A stretch of 64,000 nt of DNA, from assembly GCA_038501625.1 (NCBI GenBank), contig JAZAYU010000013.1, positions 3,472,001-3,536,000 on the forward strand, written 5' to 3'. The notes below the pieces were generated by a model. That model was given only the letters and a program-made list of their open reading frames with translations, was not told the origin of the DNA and made no database searches. This document shows positions 1 to 11,930 of the stretch, in pieces. The translations under genes and the position numbers were made by a program. Origin of the DNA: Corbicula japonica. Taxonomy: Eukaryota; Mollusca; Bivalvia; Venerida; Cyrenidae. Numbering within the stretch: the stretch's first letter is position 1; the number at the start of each line of letters is the position of its first letter.

Positions 1-254
1 ATAAATATTAAACTGAATAGGGGAATAACTATGAAATATTTCTGAATTTGTTAGAAAACTTGTAAGTAATTTTTTATTAGAGACATTTACTTTTAGTCAA
101 ATATCAATCACTTCAGTAATGTTACAGAAAAAGAACTGAAATGAAAATATAATGGTAGTTTGAAGTTGATACCTTAAGTATTTGCAAAGTTATCGATGAA
201 GTGCACTTAAGTGAAAATATAAGTGAAACTAGAAATGTGTCCATAGGACACGGA
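1..254. other. AT-rich sequence, no feature seen
   Basis: No coding exon, RNA gene or clear repeat boundary is visible. If the ALKBH2-like exon further right is real, this is its intron or contains undetected downstream exons. Confidence 0.4.
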
Positions 255-1100
255 TGCCCCGCTATGCATGGTTTTCAGACACTCAAGTGCAAAGATGGGA
301 ATAATACAAGATACACTGCCCTTTCATGGTGAACATTTGTGTCAAGTTTTTTTGAAATCCCTCCATTTATAATGAAGTTACAGCCTGGACAAGAAAATTC
401 TATTTTTAGTAACAGTGACCTTGACCTTGGACCTTCAGGCTTGGGTATTGTGCGGACACACTGCCTTTTCATGAACATTTGTGCAAAGTTATTTTGAAAT
501 CCCTCCATTTATAACAAAGTAACAGCCAGGACAAGATAATTCTATTTTTAGTAACAGTGACCTTGACCTTTGACCTACAGGCATGGGCATGGTACGTGAC
601 ACACCGCCCTGTCATGGTGAACATTTGTGTCAAGTTATTTTGAAATCCTTCCATTCATAACAAAGTTAAGCCTGGACAAGAAAATTCTATTTTTAGTAAC
701 AGTGACCTTGACCTTGGATCTACAGGCATGGGTATTGTGCGGACACACCGCCTTGTCATGGTGAACATTTGTGCCAAGATATTTTGAAATCCCTCCATTC
801 ATAACAAAGTAACAGCCTAGACAAGAAAATTCTATTTTTAGTAACAGTGACCTTGACCATTGACCTACAGGCTTGGGCATGTACGTGACACACCGTCTTG
901 ATATGGTGAACAATTATACCAAGTTATTTAAAAACCCAATAAGAAATAACAAAGTTACAGAGCGGACACGATTTTGCAAGAAAATTCTATTTTTAGTAAC
1001 AGTGACCTTGAATATGGACCAACATGCATGGGTATTGTACGCGACACACCGCCTTGTCATGGTGAACATTTGTGCCAAGTTATTTTGAAATCCCTCCATT
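255..1100 (+). repeat. Tandem repeat, ~145-bp unit, about 5-6 copies
   Basis: The core GTGACCTTGACC-like motif recurs at 415, 557, 702, 847 and 1002, a spacing of 142-155 bp. Each unit also holds CTATTTTTAGTAACA, a GACACACCGCC block, GGTGAACATTTGTG and TTTTGAAATCCCTCCATT. The unit resembles dispersed repeats common in bivalve genomes. Short ORFs on both strands here are repeat shadows. Confidence 0.9.
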
Positions 1101-1695
1101 CATGACGAAGTTAAGGGCCGACTGTATATTTTGCTTAACACAAAATGTAAGCGAAAAAGGGGCATAATTTGAAAAATATTGGAAGAAGGGTTATGGGTCT
1201 TGTTGGTTATGATGTAGATTTTGATGGTGAAAATATATTTCAAGTGACAAGGCAATATCTCAAGTAGTTTTAAAGTTAGGGGCAAAATGCATATTTTGCT
1301 TGACACAAAATATAAGAAAAAAGGGGCATAACTTGAAATATATTGACAGCAGAGTTATGGGTCTTGTTGGTAATGATGTAGAATTTGATGGTGAATATAT
1401 ATTCCAAGTTTCAAGTTGATATCTCAAGTAGTTTATAAGTTATGGACCAAAGTGCATATTTTCCTTAACGCAAAATTTAAGTGAAAAAGGGGCATAACTT
1501 GAAAAATATTTGTAGCAGAGTTATGGGTGTTGTTGGTAATCATGTAGAATTTGATGGTGAATATATATTCCAAGTTTCAAGTTGATATCATAAGTAGTTT
1601 TCAAGTAATGGACCAAAGTGCATTTTTTGTTTAACGGACGCCGACGCCGATGCCGACACCGGGGCGAGTAGGATAGCTCCCCTATTCTTCGAATA
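1101..1695 (+). repeat. Tandem repeat, ~165-bp unit, ~3 copies, with GACGCCGACGCCG tail
   Basis: GGGGCATAA recurs at 1159, 1323 and 1489, each followed by an AGTTATGGGT(C/G)TTGTTGGT block and a GATGGTGAATATATATT-like block. The array ends in a GC-rich run of GACGCCGACGCCGATGCC type, then CTCCCCTATTCTTCGAATAG and GAGCTAAAA. I recognise this tail from molluscan dispersed elements; that is from memory, not a database search. Confidence 0.8.
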
Positions 1696-2553
1696 GTCGA
1701 GCTAAAAATGGTTCTACTGTTGGTTTCAATGTCAACATTTGGTAATATTTCTTAAAAACCAGAATTTAGTAAATGTGTCTCTATGGAGTAAAGGGTTATA
1801 GTTACACAGTGCTTTTTGTTGTAAATTGGTATTTTTAATGCCCATTTAGTCCATTACCTATTTATGAGAACAAAGTTGAAGTCATAACCAGTTACACTTG
1901 TGATTGTGTCCCTTATCTGCTCAAGGAAGGGAGTCCAGGGTCTAGCTGGAACTGTGTTGTTTGAGAAGGTATATGACAAACCCTCGTCACCATGTGCAAC
2001 CTGAAAGAAAATTTAATTGCTTGGGCAAACAGTGAACATCCAGATCAGCTGGCACATCCATCTGATCAGGTAAGGATCTATATTATACACGTTTTGATCC
2101 ATTAGGGATTTTGTTTTACTAAAATGCAACCAGTGCAGATCCTTATCAGATGGCATCCTTTGATCTGTGAAGTGTAAGTATCAACATTTATACAAAGTTA
2201 GCTCTTTTCATCAAATAACACTGATTCTTAATTACTGAAAATTGTCAAATGAAATTAAAATATATTTACCATAAATAAATAGCATCTACAAAAATTTTCT
2301 ATCATGTCAGTATCGTCATCACATCATCATACAATGAGTTTCAATTTTTAGTCATCATCATTGTTAATAGCAGCAACAACAATGACAGAATGAAAAAAAA
2401 ACACCAACATAATTTTGAAAAATCAAAAACATTTTACTTCTTTTGTATGGTATTCTATCCCTGCCAAATATCATTTATATATTTCAGTTTTTAGGAATTC
2501 GTCGCCTCGCTCTACCTAGAAACATCTCTAAACAATTAAATCTTACAATATAC
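1696..2553. other. Presumed ALKBH2 intron with a palindromic MITE remnant
   Basis: About 2035-2172 contains CAGATCAGCTGGCACATCCA and further right an inverted GCAGATCCTTATCAG block. It is a diverged relative of the better preserved inverted element at 63117-63262. No exon encoding the dioxygenase core was found on the minus strand here. Confidence 0.5.
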
Positions 2554-2892
2554 CTGCTTTCTTGGAATATCATGCCATTTCCCAAATATTTTCACTTTGG
2601 CCAGCTGTCCCTGGTTAAAACTTAATACTTTTTCACATTCAATTAATAAATTGTCTGCTTGTGACTTTGTGTACAGAACGCAGTAATCACAGTTCAAGTT
2701 TTCCCCGCGAATTTCTCTCCATTTCAGAGGTTTCGCAACATCCGTTAATGTTGCGCAATCATCTGACGTTCCGTTATCTTTTTCAGTAGTTTCACTGCCA
2801 TTATTTATTTTCAACAGTTTTCTCTTTTGCTCGTTAACAGTGGATTCTTCCTGTGTTTCCGACCTTCTCTTTCTTACAACAAACTTGTCCAT
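2554..2892 (-). CDS. ALKBH2: First coding exon of an ALKBH2-like DNA oxidative demethylase (partial)
   Basis: The 113 codons begin MDKFVVRKRR, a PCNA-binding (APIM-like) start matching the conserved N-terminus of ALKBH2. After a low-complexity linker the exon carries a W-R-E-I-R-G-E-N-L block and ends in KVKIFGKWHDIPRKQ, close to the vertebrate IR.E.L.C.Y.VL ... VFGKWH..PRKQ region just before the Fe(II)/2-oxoglutarate dioxygenase fold. The exon ends at a good donor (CAG followed by GTATAT at 2553-2548), phase 0; the ORF past this point is intron. Known ALKBH2 proteins repair 1-methyladenine and 3-methylcytosine in double-stranded DNA in the nucleus. The HxD...H iron ligands are in later exons that I cannot find between 1 and 2553, so they probably lie outside the window. 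The start ATG is the first in the frame. Confidence 0.82.
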
Positions 2893-3357
2893 GTTCCTAA
2901 TTGTTTATTTATCTACAAATGGTGGTATTCTATAAAGGGAAATAACTCAATCTCTGATCTACTGTTTGTCAACCAGTTCCGGGTATGAACCAGTTCCGGT
3001 CCGGTTAACTTTCATTTCCTATCTCTGATCTGATAGAAATATTTTATTAGAACGTGTTAAAATGCTAATTAAGTCTAAAAGAATGGCATTTGAACTGAAC
3101 ATTGACGAGCTCTAACCTTTGTACCATTGTCTACTTCTGTTTAAGCGCCGCATCGACTAATAATATTGCAGACGCGAGTGTGCAAAATGTGGCAATGCGT
3201 AGCAGTTTTAAGCGTGACATCCATCGCAAAAACTAAATTTAAATGGCCCCAAAACGAAAATAACTGGTTATTTGCCATGTTGTATCATACCAATTCCGGA
3301 TCAGTAGGCCTAATTGTAAGTGTCGATTCCAGAGTTTAAATTCTGTTTAAAGGATAA
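2893..3357. other. Probable 5' UTR / promoter side of the ALKBH2-like gene
   Basis: No repeat family known from the rest of the window was recognised here. The stretch carries a direct repeat (AACCAGTTCCGG, near 2970-2995). No TATA box or start site can be assigned by eye. Confidence 0.3.
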
Positions 3358-3510
3358 ATGGGAACTATAACTGGTGAACAGATAAACTCAAAGCTAGAGG
3401 ATGTGGCTGATGAACCTATCGGTCATGTCTCAAAGTCATTAGCACCATACTTCAGAGATATCCAAGAAAAAAGATTGTTACTAGGTTACCAGTATCTAGC
3501 AATCCACTAG
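3358..3510 (+). CDS. Unidentified 50-codon ORF, possibly a broken exon
   Basis: An ATG-initiated frame reads MGTITGEQINSKLEDVADEP, then an IGHVSKSLAPYF segment, and stops inside a 26-bp tandem duplication. Its amino-acid mix is less AT-biased than the random ORFs around it, which is the only reason to list it. No family is recognised. It may be a remnant of a transposon gene or host exon whose frame was cut by the duplication. Confidence 0.15.
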   Translation: MGTITGEQINSKLEDVADEPIGHVSKSLAPYFRDIQEKRLLLGYQYLAIH

Positions 3511-3532
3511 GTTACCAGTATCTAGCAACCCA
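3481..3532 (+). repeat. 26-bp tandem duplication
   Basis: CTAGGTTACCAGTATCTAGC is present at 3481 and again at 3507, with one mismatch in the following bases. Confidence 0.85.
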
Positions 3533-3593
3533 CCATGGCCAGCTTCACATGATGAGGGATGGTGTTGTGCTACCATGTAATTATATCTTTTCA

Positions 3594-4482
3594 GGCCTGC
3601 CAAATCTCCTAACTTTATCCGAAATATCCGGATTTTAACGGTTACTTCTCCGGATTTCCGGTCAAAATCTCCAGATTTGTATAAAATTGCCAAAATATAG
3701 ATAAATTTAACCTTATTTAAAGTGCAATGAACGTAATAGTTCTTCTACTGGTTAGTCTCGCATTTCCTGTTTGTTACGATATAGCGAGGACGTGGTCAGC
3801 GACATGCTGCCACAGTGCCTTTGGCGCAACTACACAATAACCACATGCCATAAACAAGGGCCTCGATGTTACACCTGCCTTCATCTATTTTCATAGCATG
3901 TTCATTCTAATATTGTCAAAACAGGCCTTATCAGGTTTAACAGGAAGTATAAAATGAATAATAAAACTAGTTAAAAGTCATTTTTAAACAAGTTCTTTCA
4001 CCATTTTTAACGTCATTTTTGATTAGTCTTAATCATAGTTAAGGTGGAAAGCGCCCCAAATTTGTTTTAGTGTTTCCTCACGAAATTTCGCATTACTATA
4101 ATCGAGCATATGCCTGATTTGGATGTGTGCTTACTTTTTTGGTATTCTTAGCCGTTTCGAAACTAAAAGCCTTCAAAGTATACCACTCACGTCACTTTTG
4201 AGACGTCTGACAAATTTCAGGCAACAAAATCCGATATTTCAGTCAATTTTACGTTGATTCCTTCGAATTCATGTACATATAATTCGGGGCGCGTTCCACC
4301 TTGGCAGCGGCAAAAAAATAAACAACATCATCATTATTTGCATCATTTTTGTTTAGTCATTGTTAACATTAGCAACAAGCCATTAAAACAACAACAAACA
4401 ACAATATTAGCATATTCGTCTAAGTCGTCATCATATTATTAAGATATAATCTCCGGATTTTTAATGAAGTTTTGGCAGGCAT
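3594..4482. mobile_element. Possible TIR element ending in GCCTGCCAAA
   Basis: GCCTGCCAAA near 3597 faces TTTTGGCAGGC near 4470, and both inner flanks contain CTCCGGATTT-like blocks in inverted orientation. A second TIR element (4041-4302) lies inside. No transposase is visible. The boundaries are approximate. Confidence 0.4.
4041..4302. mobile_element. 262-bp MITE, AAGGTGGAA TIRs
   Basis: Ends are AAGGTGGAAAGCGCCCCAAA on the left and the inverse of AATTCGGGGCGCGTTCCACC on the right. A larger relative at 17812-18295 has the same ends and shares internal blocks (GCATATGCCTGATTTGGATG, GGTATTCTTAGCCGTTTCGA) in opposite orientation, which confirms a family. Confidence 0.8.
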
Positions 4483-4820
4483 CTCATTTCTGTTTCACTT
4501 TTTTTGTTTTAAGCACATTTTAAGCACAAAAATGTATATATTTTGCTGTTTGAGTGCACCACGCATTTATTTATTGTTGCTACCTGAAACCCATATCATA
4601 CCCAAGTCGATCATAGGTTAAGCAGTAGGTAAATAAGTTAATTTTTTTTACAGAGGGTAACACATTGAGCTAATTGCTAATCCACCATATGGCTCTTCTT
4701 ACGAGCATTTATATCGCCATATTAAGATAAACATGAACATGAAATAATTATAATAATAACAATAACAAAATCATAACAAAAACACATTACTCCCACCTGT
4801 GGTTTATTACCAAGGCCATG

Positions 4821-4852
<32 letters not shown>

Positions 4853-4853
4853 A
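4821..4853 (+). repeat. (AAC)n microsatellite
   Basis: About 11 uninterrupted AAC units. Confidence 0.95.
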
Positions 4854-5778
4854 GAATATAAGAAACATTAGAAACAGTGTTTTGAATAGATTTAGAGTAT
4901 GTAAGCAATAGGTTAGGTGGGGTTCAATATTTTACAAATAAAATCGGGATGACGGCTCATTCTTTTGAAATTTAAAAGGGGGTCAATGATTTATAGAAAG
5001 GGGTCATTATTCTACATGAAATAATAATGACCCTTGGTCATTATTCTATGAGGTCAGTTTACAAAGTTTTACTGGCCCGAAAGTCCGCAATCGAACGTAA
5101 CATGATTCAAATTGCAGCAAGTTACTCTAGTTACTCTTTCCCAATTTTTGATATCAACTAATACCGTTTTGTACTCGGTAAGTTTTATTCTTGATGTTGA
5201 TGTCTCCATTCACATGGATGTTTACAGTTCCAATCACCAACATTTGGTGTTGGTCTACAGTCCCAGTACGCAAAATATTAAAATAGTGAACGCATGTCTG
5301 CGCAAGTCAATTGTCTAACAAACTAACGAATGACCGTTTTGGGGGATCATGTAATTAAAATTACCTTTAATGCATGTGAATAAACATTTTTTCACATCGT
5401 TAAAATTTTAGACTTACAAATATCGCGATATTTTCTTTATTGAAAAAGTATTATTGATAATATATTTTATACCTAAATCATTTTAACAATCTAAAATAAA
5501 ACACAAAAGGACCTTAAAATCATAAAAATGTGTTTAAGTTTGTTGAAAGCATAAAAAGCTTCGAAAAGCGTGTGCTTTGGGGATTTTGTCATTCATTCTC
5601 TTATCGTTTATCAGAAATTAATTGAGAAAATATCATTGTGTAAAATGCAATTCTTAGCCTGCGGGAAATTTATTTTGTAAAGAAACAATCAGAAATCAGA
5701 CTATATTGCATAGACAATCGTCAATATAGTACGCGCATAGCAATATTCCATAGGGATGTATCTCGCCCTGTTTGCTGT
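4854..5778. other. No gene seen
   Basis: AT-rich sequence. A 68-codon frame at 5112-5318 has no recognisable features. Confidence 0.4.
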
Positions 5779-5840
5779 ATGGATAACAGGTTTCAGCTTG
5801 GAATTTCTGAACACAACATAGACTTAACAACGCACTCCAG
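5779..5840 (+). CDS. Speculative first coding exon (20 codons) with splice donor
   Basis: ATG at 5779 opens a frame reading MDNRFQLGISEHNIDLTTHS and runs to CTCCAG followed by GTAAAC. No homology is recognised and no downstream exon was found, so this is a weak call. Confidence 0.15.
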
Positions 5841-6128
5841 GTAAACACTTATTTATGTATTTTGTTTTATACCTGTATATATCTATATATTCACTGCATA
5901 GCGAATGTCATGTTTCCTCTGCCTTAAAGCAAAATTATTTTCTAATATAAATTTTCTCCTGGAAGAATGAAAACCGACACTATCCCGAAGGATTATTTTT
6001 CATATACAGCGTCTATTAATCGACTGATCAAAAGTACCTACTTTGCTGCCGAGTTTCTTTTTGGCCTTAAGTAGAAGACATCAAAACAATTGTAATATAA
6101 TTTATTATAGCAAACTCTATTCTGTTTT

Positions 6129-6160
6129 GTTGTTGTGGTTGTAGTTGTTGTTGTTGTTTG
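6129..6160 (+). repeat. GTT-rich microsatellite
   Basis: Interrupted run of GTT/GTG units. Confidence 0.85.
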
Positions 6161-6189
6161 AAGCGGAAGGACTAATAAATAAGCCTACA

Positions 6190-7440
6190 TTACTGGATGT
6201 TAGTACTCAAACAATAGTTGATACTAAATAGTCCTACTTTTTGGCGTTTAGGGGCTTAAGGTGACTAGTATGGTCTGAAAGGCACACGTATAGTAAATGG
6301 CATGCTTTCACTGACACACTGGTTACAAATTCATGTTTGAATATGCAGTATATGAAAATATACTTATGAGACGGCATTATGTAAAACAGTTATGATGTTC
6401 ACACAGATGTACAAGAAACAGTGCACCGGTTTCAAGGTGTCAAATCTCTGTTATAAGAAAACTTGTGTTTTTCAGTACATGTATCTTATATTTTATGTTT
6501 TTATTCAGTAATATGATGTTTTCAATATATCTACAAAGTTTTAGCTTACAGTTGGCAAAATGAACTCAATTTGATGAATTTTCCAACACCGCCTATGGTG
6601 TTACGCGTTTGCTGTCAAGGCGACTAAACCTAAAACATCATTTCTTGCAAATAAAAATTGAAAAGCAACACATTTCTCAAATAAATGGTTATGAATAATA
6701 AAATATTATGAATAGTAAAACATCTCAACTACTTAAGCAAACTCACTTTTTGAGCTGACATATGCATAATGTGCCATTAAGGATAATAATTGAGGTATTT
6801 TAAGGCAAAAATAGTAAAACTTGACCCACACCCAAATTAAAACCCATTTTGCCTCATGTCAACCAGTTATTAAGATTTTTGACTTTCAGTTTTCATTAAA
6901 ATTGGTAAACAATCAACTTTAGTTAAAAATAATATTGCAGACAATATTAATATTCAAATGCTGCCCTCTACTTGTACTTCTTACAGGTGTTAGTCGGTAA
7001 ATACAATTCCCTATATAAACTATAGTAAACATGACATGTATGTTTCAAAAGGCTGGCAATCATAATTGGTACTATTTGATAAAGGGCTAACTGACATGCT
7101 TTTGAAGCTAAGTGTTTTTACTGTCCATTTCCAGACAGAAAAGTAGGGGTCATTTGTCAATTAACAGAGATTCGACATCTTGAATCCAGTGGTCTGGGGT
7201 TTTTTAAATTTGTTTACTGTGTACTTCAAAACTGTTTTACATATGCCACCCTAAAACCAAGGCCTGTTTTCATATATTGCAAATCCAAACATACATTTTC
7301 TATCAGTGTGTCAGTAAAAGCATGCCATTTACTAAATATGTTCCTTTAAGGCCATACTAGCAATTTCATGTCCCCAAAAGGCTAAAAATTGGGACTACAT
7401 TGTATTTTTTGTTAGCCATTGTCCGAGTAGGAACTTACAG
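6190..7440. mobile_element. ~1.25-kb element with ~270-bp inverted repeats
   Basis: The left arm (about 6190-6480) and right arm (about 7150-7440) are diverged reverse complements. Shared landmarks include CTAGTATGG, TAGTAAATGGCATGCTTT, ACTGACACACTG, GTAAAACAGTT and AATCTCTGTTA, in that order inward. A third, single arm lies at about 20680-20937. No transposase ORF lies between the arms, so this looks like a non-autonomous DNA element. Confidence 0.75.
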
Positions 7441-7480
7441 TAAACTATTTACAAGTAATTAGCCTTATGAGTAACTGATA

Positions 7481-7508
7481 CAGAACAGAACAGAACAGAA
7501 CAGAACAG
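7481..7508 (+). repeat. (CAGAA)n microsatellite
   Basis: About 5.6 copies of CAGAA. Confidence 0.95.
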
Positions 7509-7559
7509 ATTACACAAAATGTATAGAGAAGGTCTGGAGGGTATTAAACTGAGATTGTA

Positions 7560-7660
7560 ATTTAAACCAGTCCCAAATCTCAAGCATCTATTTGGTTGAT
7601 ATTGCGACTGGTGTGAGTGGTTTCCATGCTCAGTTTTATAACCTTGGGCAATGACGTTGT
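7560..7660. repeat. Dispersed repeat, CAAATCTCAAGCATCT family
   Basis: CCCAAATCTCAAGCATCT then TTGGTTGATATTGCG. Related copies are at 8249-8392 (twice, inverted), 17016-17085 and 24768-24832. Confidence 0.65.
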
Positions 7661-7960
7661 CGCTATTATCACCTTGTGATCAATGACAATTATCAAAATA
7701 TGTTTGTTACATAATTTCTTAAATCAATTTCAAAACGGAATCAAAGATAAAATGAGTGATGATAAAGTCGCTGTAATTACTGCAAACACGTGTATTGTGT
7801 TAAAAACAATAGTTTATGTTAAAACATTTCCGTTAATTACATTATTATTATAGTTTTTTTCACAAAACTCGATGACATAACTGATCACCGTTCAAATACA
7901 AGCCTCTAAACTATTAAGGTCATAGCTCCGTCGTTTGTAGTCTGATTGTCGAAGAGCTTG

Positions 7961-8245
7961 AATTTTGGTGAAATTACTCATTGCTACCTAGATTATAGTA
8001 AAGAAATTTATTTATCTAAGGATGTACTAATGTTTGCAAGCTCGGTAAAGTCTAATTCATGTTCTTATAACCAAGCACATACTAAAACAAAAGAAAAACC
8101 ATCTGCATGAGAACTCTGACATTCATGGACAATATATCAAAACAACTCATACATGAAATAAGTTTATGCTGGTCTACAATCATTAGTGTAAATTCGTCAA
8201 AACAATGTTAGGGGTTTCAAAAAATTCAAGAAAAAACTTACTTCC
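7961..8245 (+). mobile_element. Single arm of the foldback element family
   Basis: Aligns by eye with the left arm of the full foldback at 28593-29321: GCTACCTAGATT, GTTTGCAAGCTC, ACTAAAACAAAAGAAAAACC, GCATGAGAACTCTGA, ATGCTGGTCTACAAT and TTAGGGGTTTCAA are in the same order. The other arm is missing. Confidence 0.75.
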
Positions 8246-8248
8246 GGA

Positions 8249-8392
8249 TCTACTTTCGCCATTTCAGCCAATCAGATGCTTGAGATTTGAGACTGGTTTT
8301 ATAATCTTGGGTCCAGTGCCATTTCAGCCAATCAGATGCTTGAGATTTGAGACTGATCTCAAAACTTTGTTTTATGATCTTGGGTACTGCTC
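8249..8392. repeat. Two copies of the CCAATCAGATGCTTGAGATT repeat
   Basis: CATTTCAGCCAATCAGATGC is present at about 8261 and 8321, each followed by TTGAGATTTGAGACTG. The 104-codon frame crossing this region is repeat-derived. Confidence 0.8.
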
Positions 8393-9644
8393 AGTTTGGA
8401 TGATGGTTTGGAGTAAAAGAAAAAGAGAAATAGTAAAGGCATATCTTACCCAGCAGTCTTATTGTGATTTTTTGTTAAGACACCTTGGCGATACTAAACA
8501 CTTTTACGATTACCAGTGAATACTAGAATACCATAGTCATTTGCATTCCAATTGTGCGGTTCCTCCAGATAATTCGTGAAATTACATAATTAACATGGTA
8601 TCAAGATCGTTATTATTTTATATTATTGTTATTTATATGATATTATTTGTTCCTGGTTGTAATTAGACACTGACCTTTACTAATGTTTTTTTTCTGGTGA
8701 GCTTATTTTAGCTTGAACTCCTGTTCCGATTTCATTTACAAATGGACTATTCCTTTTTAAACATTCATTCTTTATAACGGTGTTATGCACGATTTTTTAT
8801 TAAAAACTCGCACTGATTTTGATCGATATTTAATATTCAATATCATTCGGCTTCCGTTTTCTCTACCATTCAAAAACATTCTAAATGCTTTTTAAAAGGA
8901 GTAGGGTGCTTTTTATCTGATCAAAATTGTCTCAGTAGATAAAAGCAAAAAACCTACTTGAAACAAGTGATTTGTATGTACAACATTCTAAAAGTGACGT
9001 AGTTTTGCCACCTTGATTGTGTGGCGACGGTGATGACAACTCCAGCGTTAGTGAATCAATAGTCACAGCAAGCTCTGACATTAATAGCACCATTAAACAA
9101 TTCCACGTTTTCTGACTTCCGTAACTACTAGTAATAGCTTAAATACATAGATCTGTAAGAGTATACGGACTACATGTAATTATATTTGGTTCAGTTCATA
9201 AACTTCTGCTTTGAAAACAACAACAGCAATAACACGGAGACTAAAATAATGTTTGCCTGCTTTGACACGATAATGCAAAGAATTTGTAGGAATAAGTACA
9301 AAACAGGTAGAAATTTTCTCTTTTTTGTGTGATAGTTAACTCGACAAAACAGTTTTCCGATGACCGAATTTTCCCCAGCATTCTACTCAAACTGTTTTTG
9401 TGTGTGGAAATTTTGAATAAGAATATGCGGATAACATTGTTTTAAAACTGCATTTAAAACAAGAAATATTATATAAACTCATTCGTAAAGACGAAATCCA
9501 ACTGTGATGTAAGCTGTAAGTACTCCAAAATTTAAAATATAACTTTGAGTTGAGTATAAAATCTAACTCCAATATTTTCGTGATATTAGAACCTGTTTAC
9601 TTAGTAATCTTTACTTATTTAGGATAAAGAGAGTGTTTTTTTTT
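8393..9644. other. No gene or clear repeat seen
   Basis: AT-rich sequence with only short ORFs on either strand and none with recognisable protein features. Confidence 0.4.
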
Positions 9645-9840
9645 ATTCGAAAACATGGATATTTTGTGTTCTATGTGACTGTAGTAGCATATCATGACAC
9701 AAAACGGCCCGTTTATTAGATGAAACTGATCGAGCTTGGCACTAGAGCTCGTTTAATCCTATATGGCTCTACTGACATTTGGGTCAGAAGAAGACCACAG
9801 GTGTCTGTGGTTACATGAATGAGCTATTCCGCTTTATTGC
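9645..9840. repeat. Solo arm related to the GTGTCGCCC-TIR element
   Basis: GGATATTTTGTGTTCTA, CCGTTTATT, TATATGGCTCTACTGACATT and CAGGTGTCTGTGGTTAC are in the same order as in 25545-25735, the right arm of the element at 24099-25866. Confidence 0.6.
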
Positions 9841-11618
9841 ACAGGGTATATAAGTTATATATGTTTCCGACACAGTTCTATGATTTCTTATTCTTATTTT
9901 TAAAATAGTTCCCCTGTTAGTTTTTTTACCAGTCAGTTTGGAAGATAGGACATTGGGCTTGCAGGTTTATGCATTTTACGGGACCCAGTTCCTTATCAAC
10001 TTTTAAGTTAGGGGTTCATGAATGTAATTCCATCGGATTTCCGTCGTTATGTTTGCCCCCCTGTGATATTTTATTGGAAACTAACTAATAACTTTACCGC
10101 GCCATTGATGCGCATGAATACGAGTTTAAAGTTAAATGTCATAAATGCCGGAAAGGGGAGAGTAGTAATAACCATAAACCGGCAAAATATATACACCTAA
10201 CGCTATGTCATGTTTAAATGTTTCTATATTTATGTGGTTAGAAATAAAAAGTCGTCTTGAGACCCTGAAAAATAAGGTCGGAAATTTTTTAATGGGCCAT
10301 TTACCTATTCGGCTATTTAGATGTGTGTAACAACTGAATACTGTAGATATAAATTGTAGACTCCAACTGACAACCCCAGCCTTTTTAATACACAGAGACA
10401 CGATTTGGCGGCCATATAGACCTACTTCTGTTTGGCGAGTAAACAAACCGTGACCTCGCTGACTGCAATATATATGCGCGTTGAGCGGCAAAGGTTTAAA
10501 TAGCCAAATTTCTTTAGTTTTTAATTGGAAATAAAATGTTTTTAACAAATTATAATCGTACATTATCTAGATAGTTCTCTTTTCTTGGAATTTTCGTTTA
10601 ATTAACTTTAAATCTGGCTTATTATTTTATAATAAACCGATCAGTTGATATATGTCAAATCAATTCTAAAAGTAAACAGACAGTATTTTACATTCCTGAC
10701 GATTTGTTTTTTGTTGCAAGCCGGTCAAAGCGTGACTTTTTATTTCAATATGGCAGACAATCAAGGGGAAAGGAGCTTAGTTTTGTCTGGTTTGAAATAT
10801 TAGATAATAATATTTTAACCCAGGTTTTGTATATTAGGGTGATATGAAACCTAAAATGCTTCAAATACTGATTCAACTACTAAGTTTTGGAATGGATTAC
10901 CAACAGAAAGGATTTCAACTGAACTCAATATTAATTATCTAAATAGCACATATCTTTTTTGTTTGTTGTTATCTTTATTCAAAGTAGAATGAATTATTTA
11001 GTGAAGTACAGACTTCACGTTGAACATCCTCAAATCTGGGTAGAATATTCTAATATTCTAACCCAGCTCAAATCTAGTAGCTCTGGTGTAATCATTACTT
11101 TGGAGGCTGTCACTGTCTTCCTAAATGCTGGGGTCTTCTGATTTTAAGTATCCATTATAAGAAGATTTTCAATTTCATGTGACCAGCCTGGGGTTCATGC
11201 AGGTGGATCTTAACACTTATAATTAAGATGATATTAAGAATATAAACTTGATTGTTGGGATATAACTCTTCTCATCAAATCTAGAGCATAAAAATGCTTG
11301 AAAATAACCACAAAAATAGATGTTTCACTTGATTTAGACATAGGTTTTTTAAGTAATAACTTGTATCTTATGGTATAATAGATTGTATCTATTAGTATAA
11401 AAAAGACAACTTTATTTGTGTTTGGACTTTTAGTCCTATACCAGGACTATGCAAATAATCTTGGGCAAATTTGAAATCTTGATAGTTTTAATCAAGGGGT
11501 TTACCATGACACAACATTATTAGTAAACATGTTAACCACCTATTACTCTAATGATGACTAAATATGCTTAATACTTCTCTTATCAGACAATGAAGCATGA
11601 TTGTTCTGCTAATAATAT
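9841..11618. other. No confident gene; one unrecognised 143-codon frame at 10132-10563 (-)
   Basis: The minus-strand frame 10132-10563 is the longest in this stretch. It shows no motif I can name, no splice context and no close ATG-proximal signal. It may be repeat-derived. The rest is AT-rich with no clear structure. Confidence 0.3.
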
Positions 11619-11930
11619 ACTTGAAACTTGAAACTTTTATTTACAGGCTTAGGTTCGAATACAACGAACAACAAAAGCAACACATACACATAATTAATAT
11701 CAAACACAAGGTATGCTAATGGCGGCATGAGTTAGGAAACGACAATACAATGAAGGTTCTTAGAAAACATCATTCATGCAATTATTCGTAAAATAATTAC
11801 CAGACACAAAAGGTAAATGCTGGAAATAAAATTACAAAATTTACATAAAAGAAATGAAATAACGAGTATACATTTATATACGAATAAGTATTATCAATCT
11901 AAGAGTATATACACAAATATCCTTATGATA

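Noticed and set aside
8205..8519. 104-codon plus-strand gene
   Set aside because: It contains the same dispersed repeat twice (QPIRCLRFET appears twice) and part of a foldback arm.
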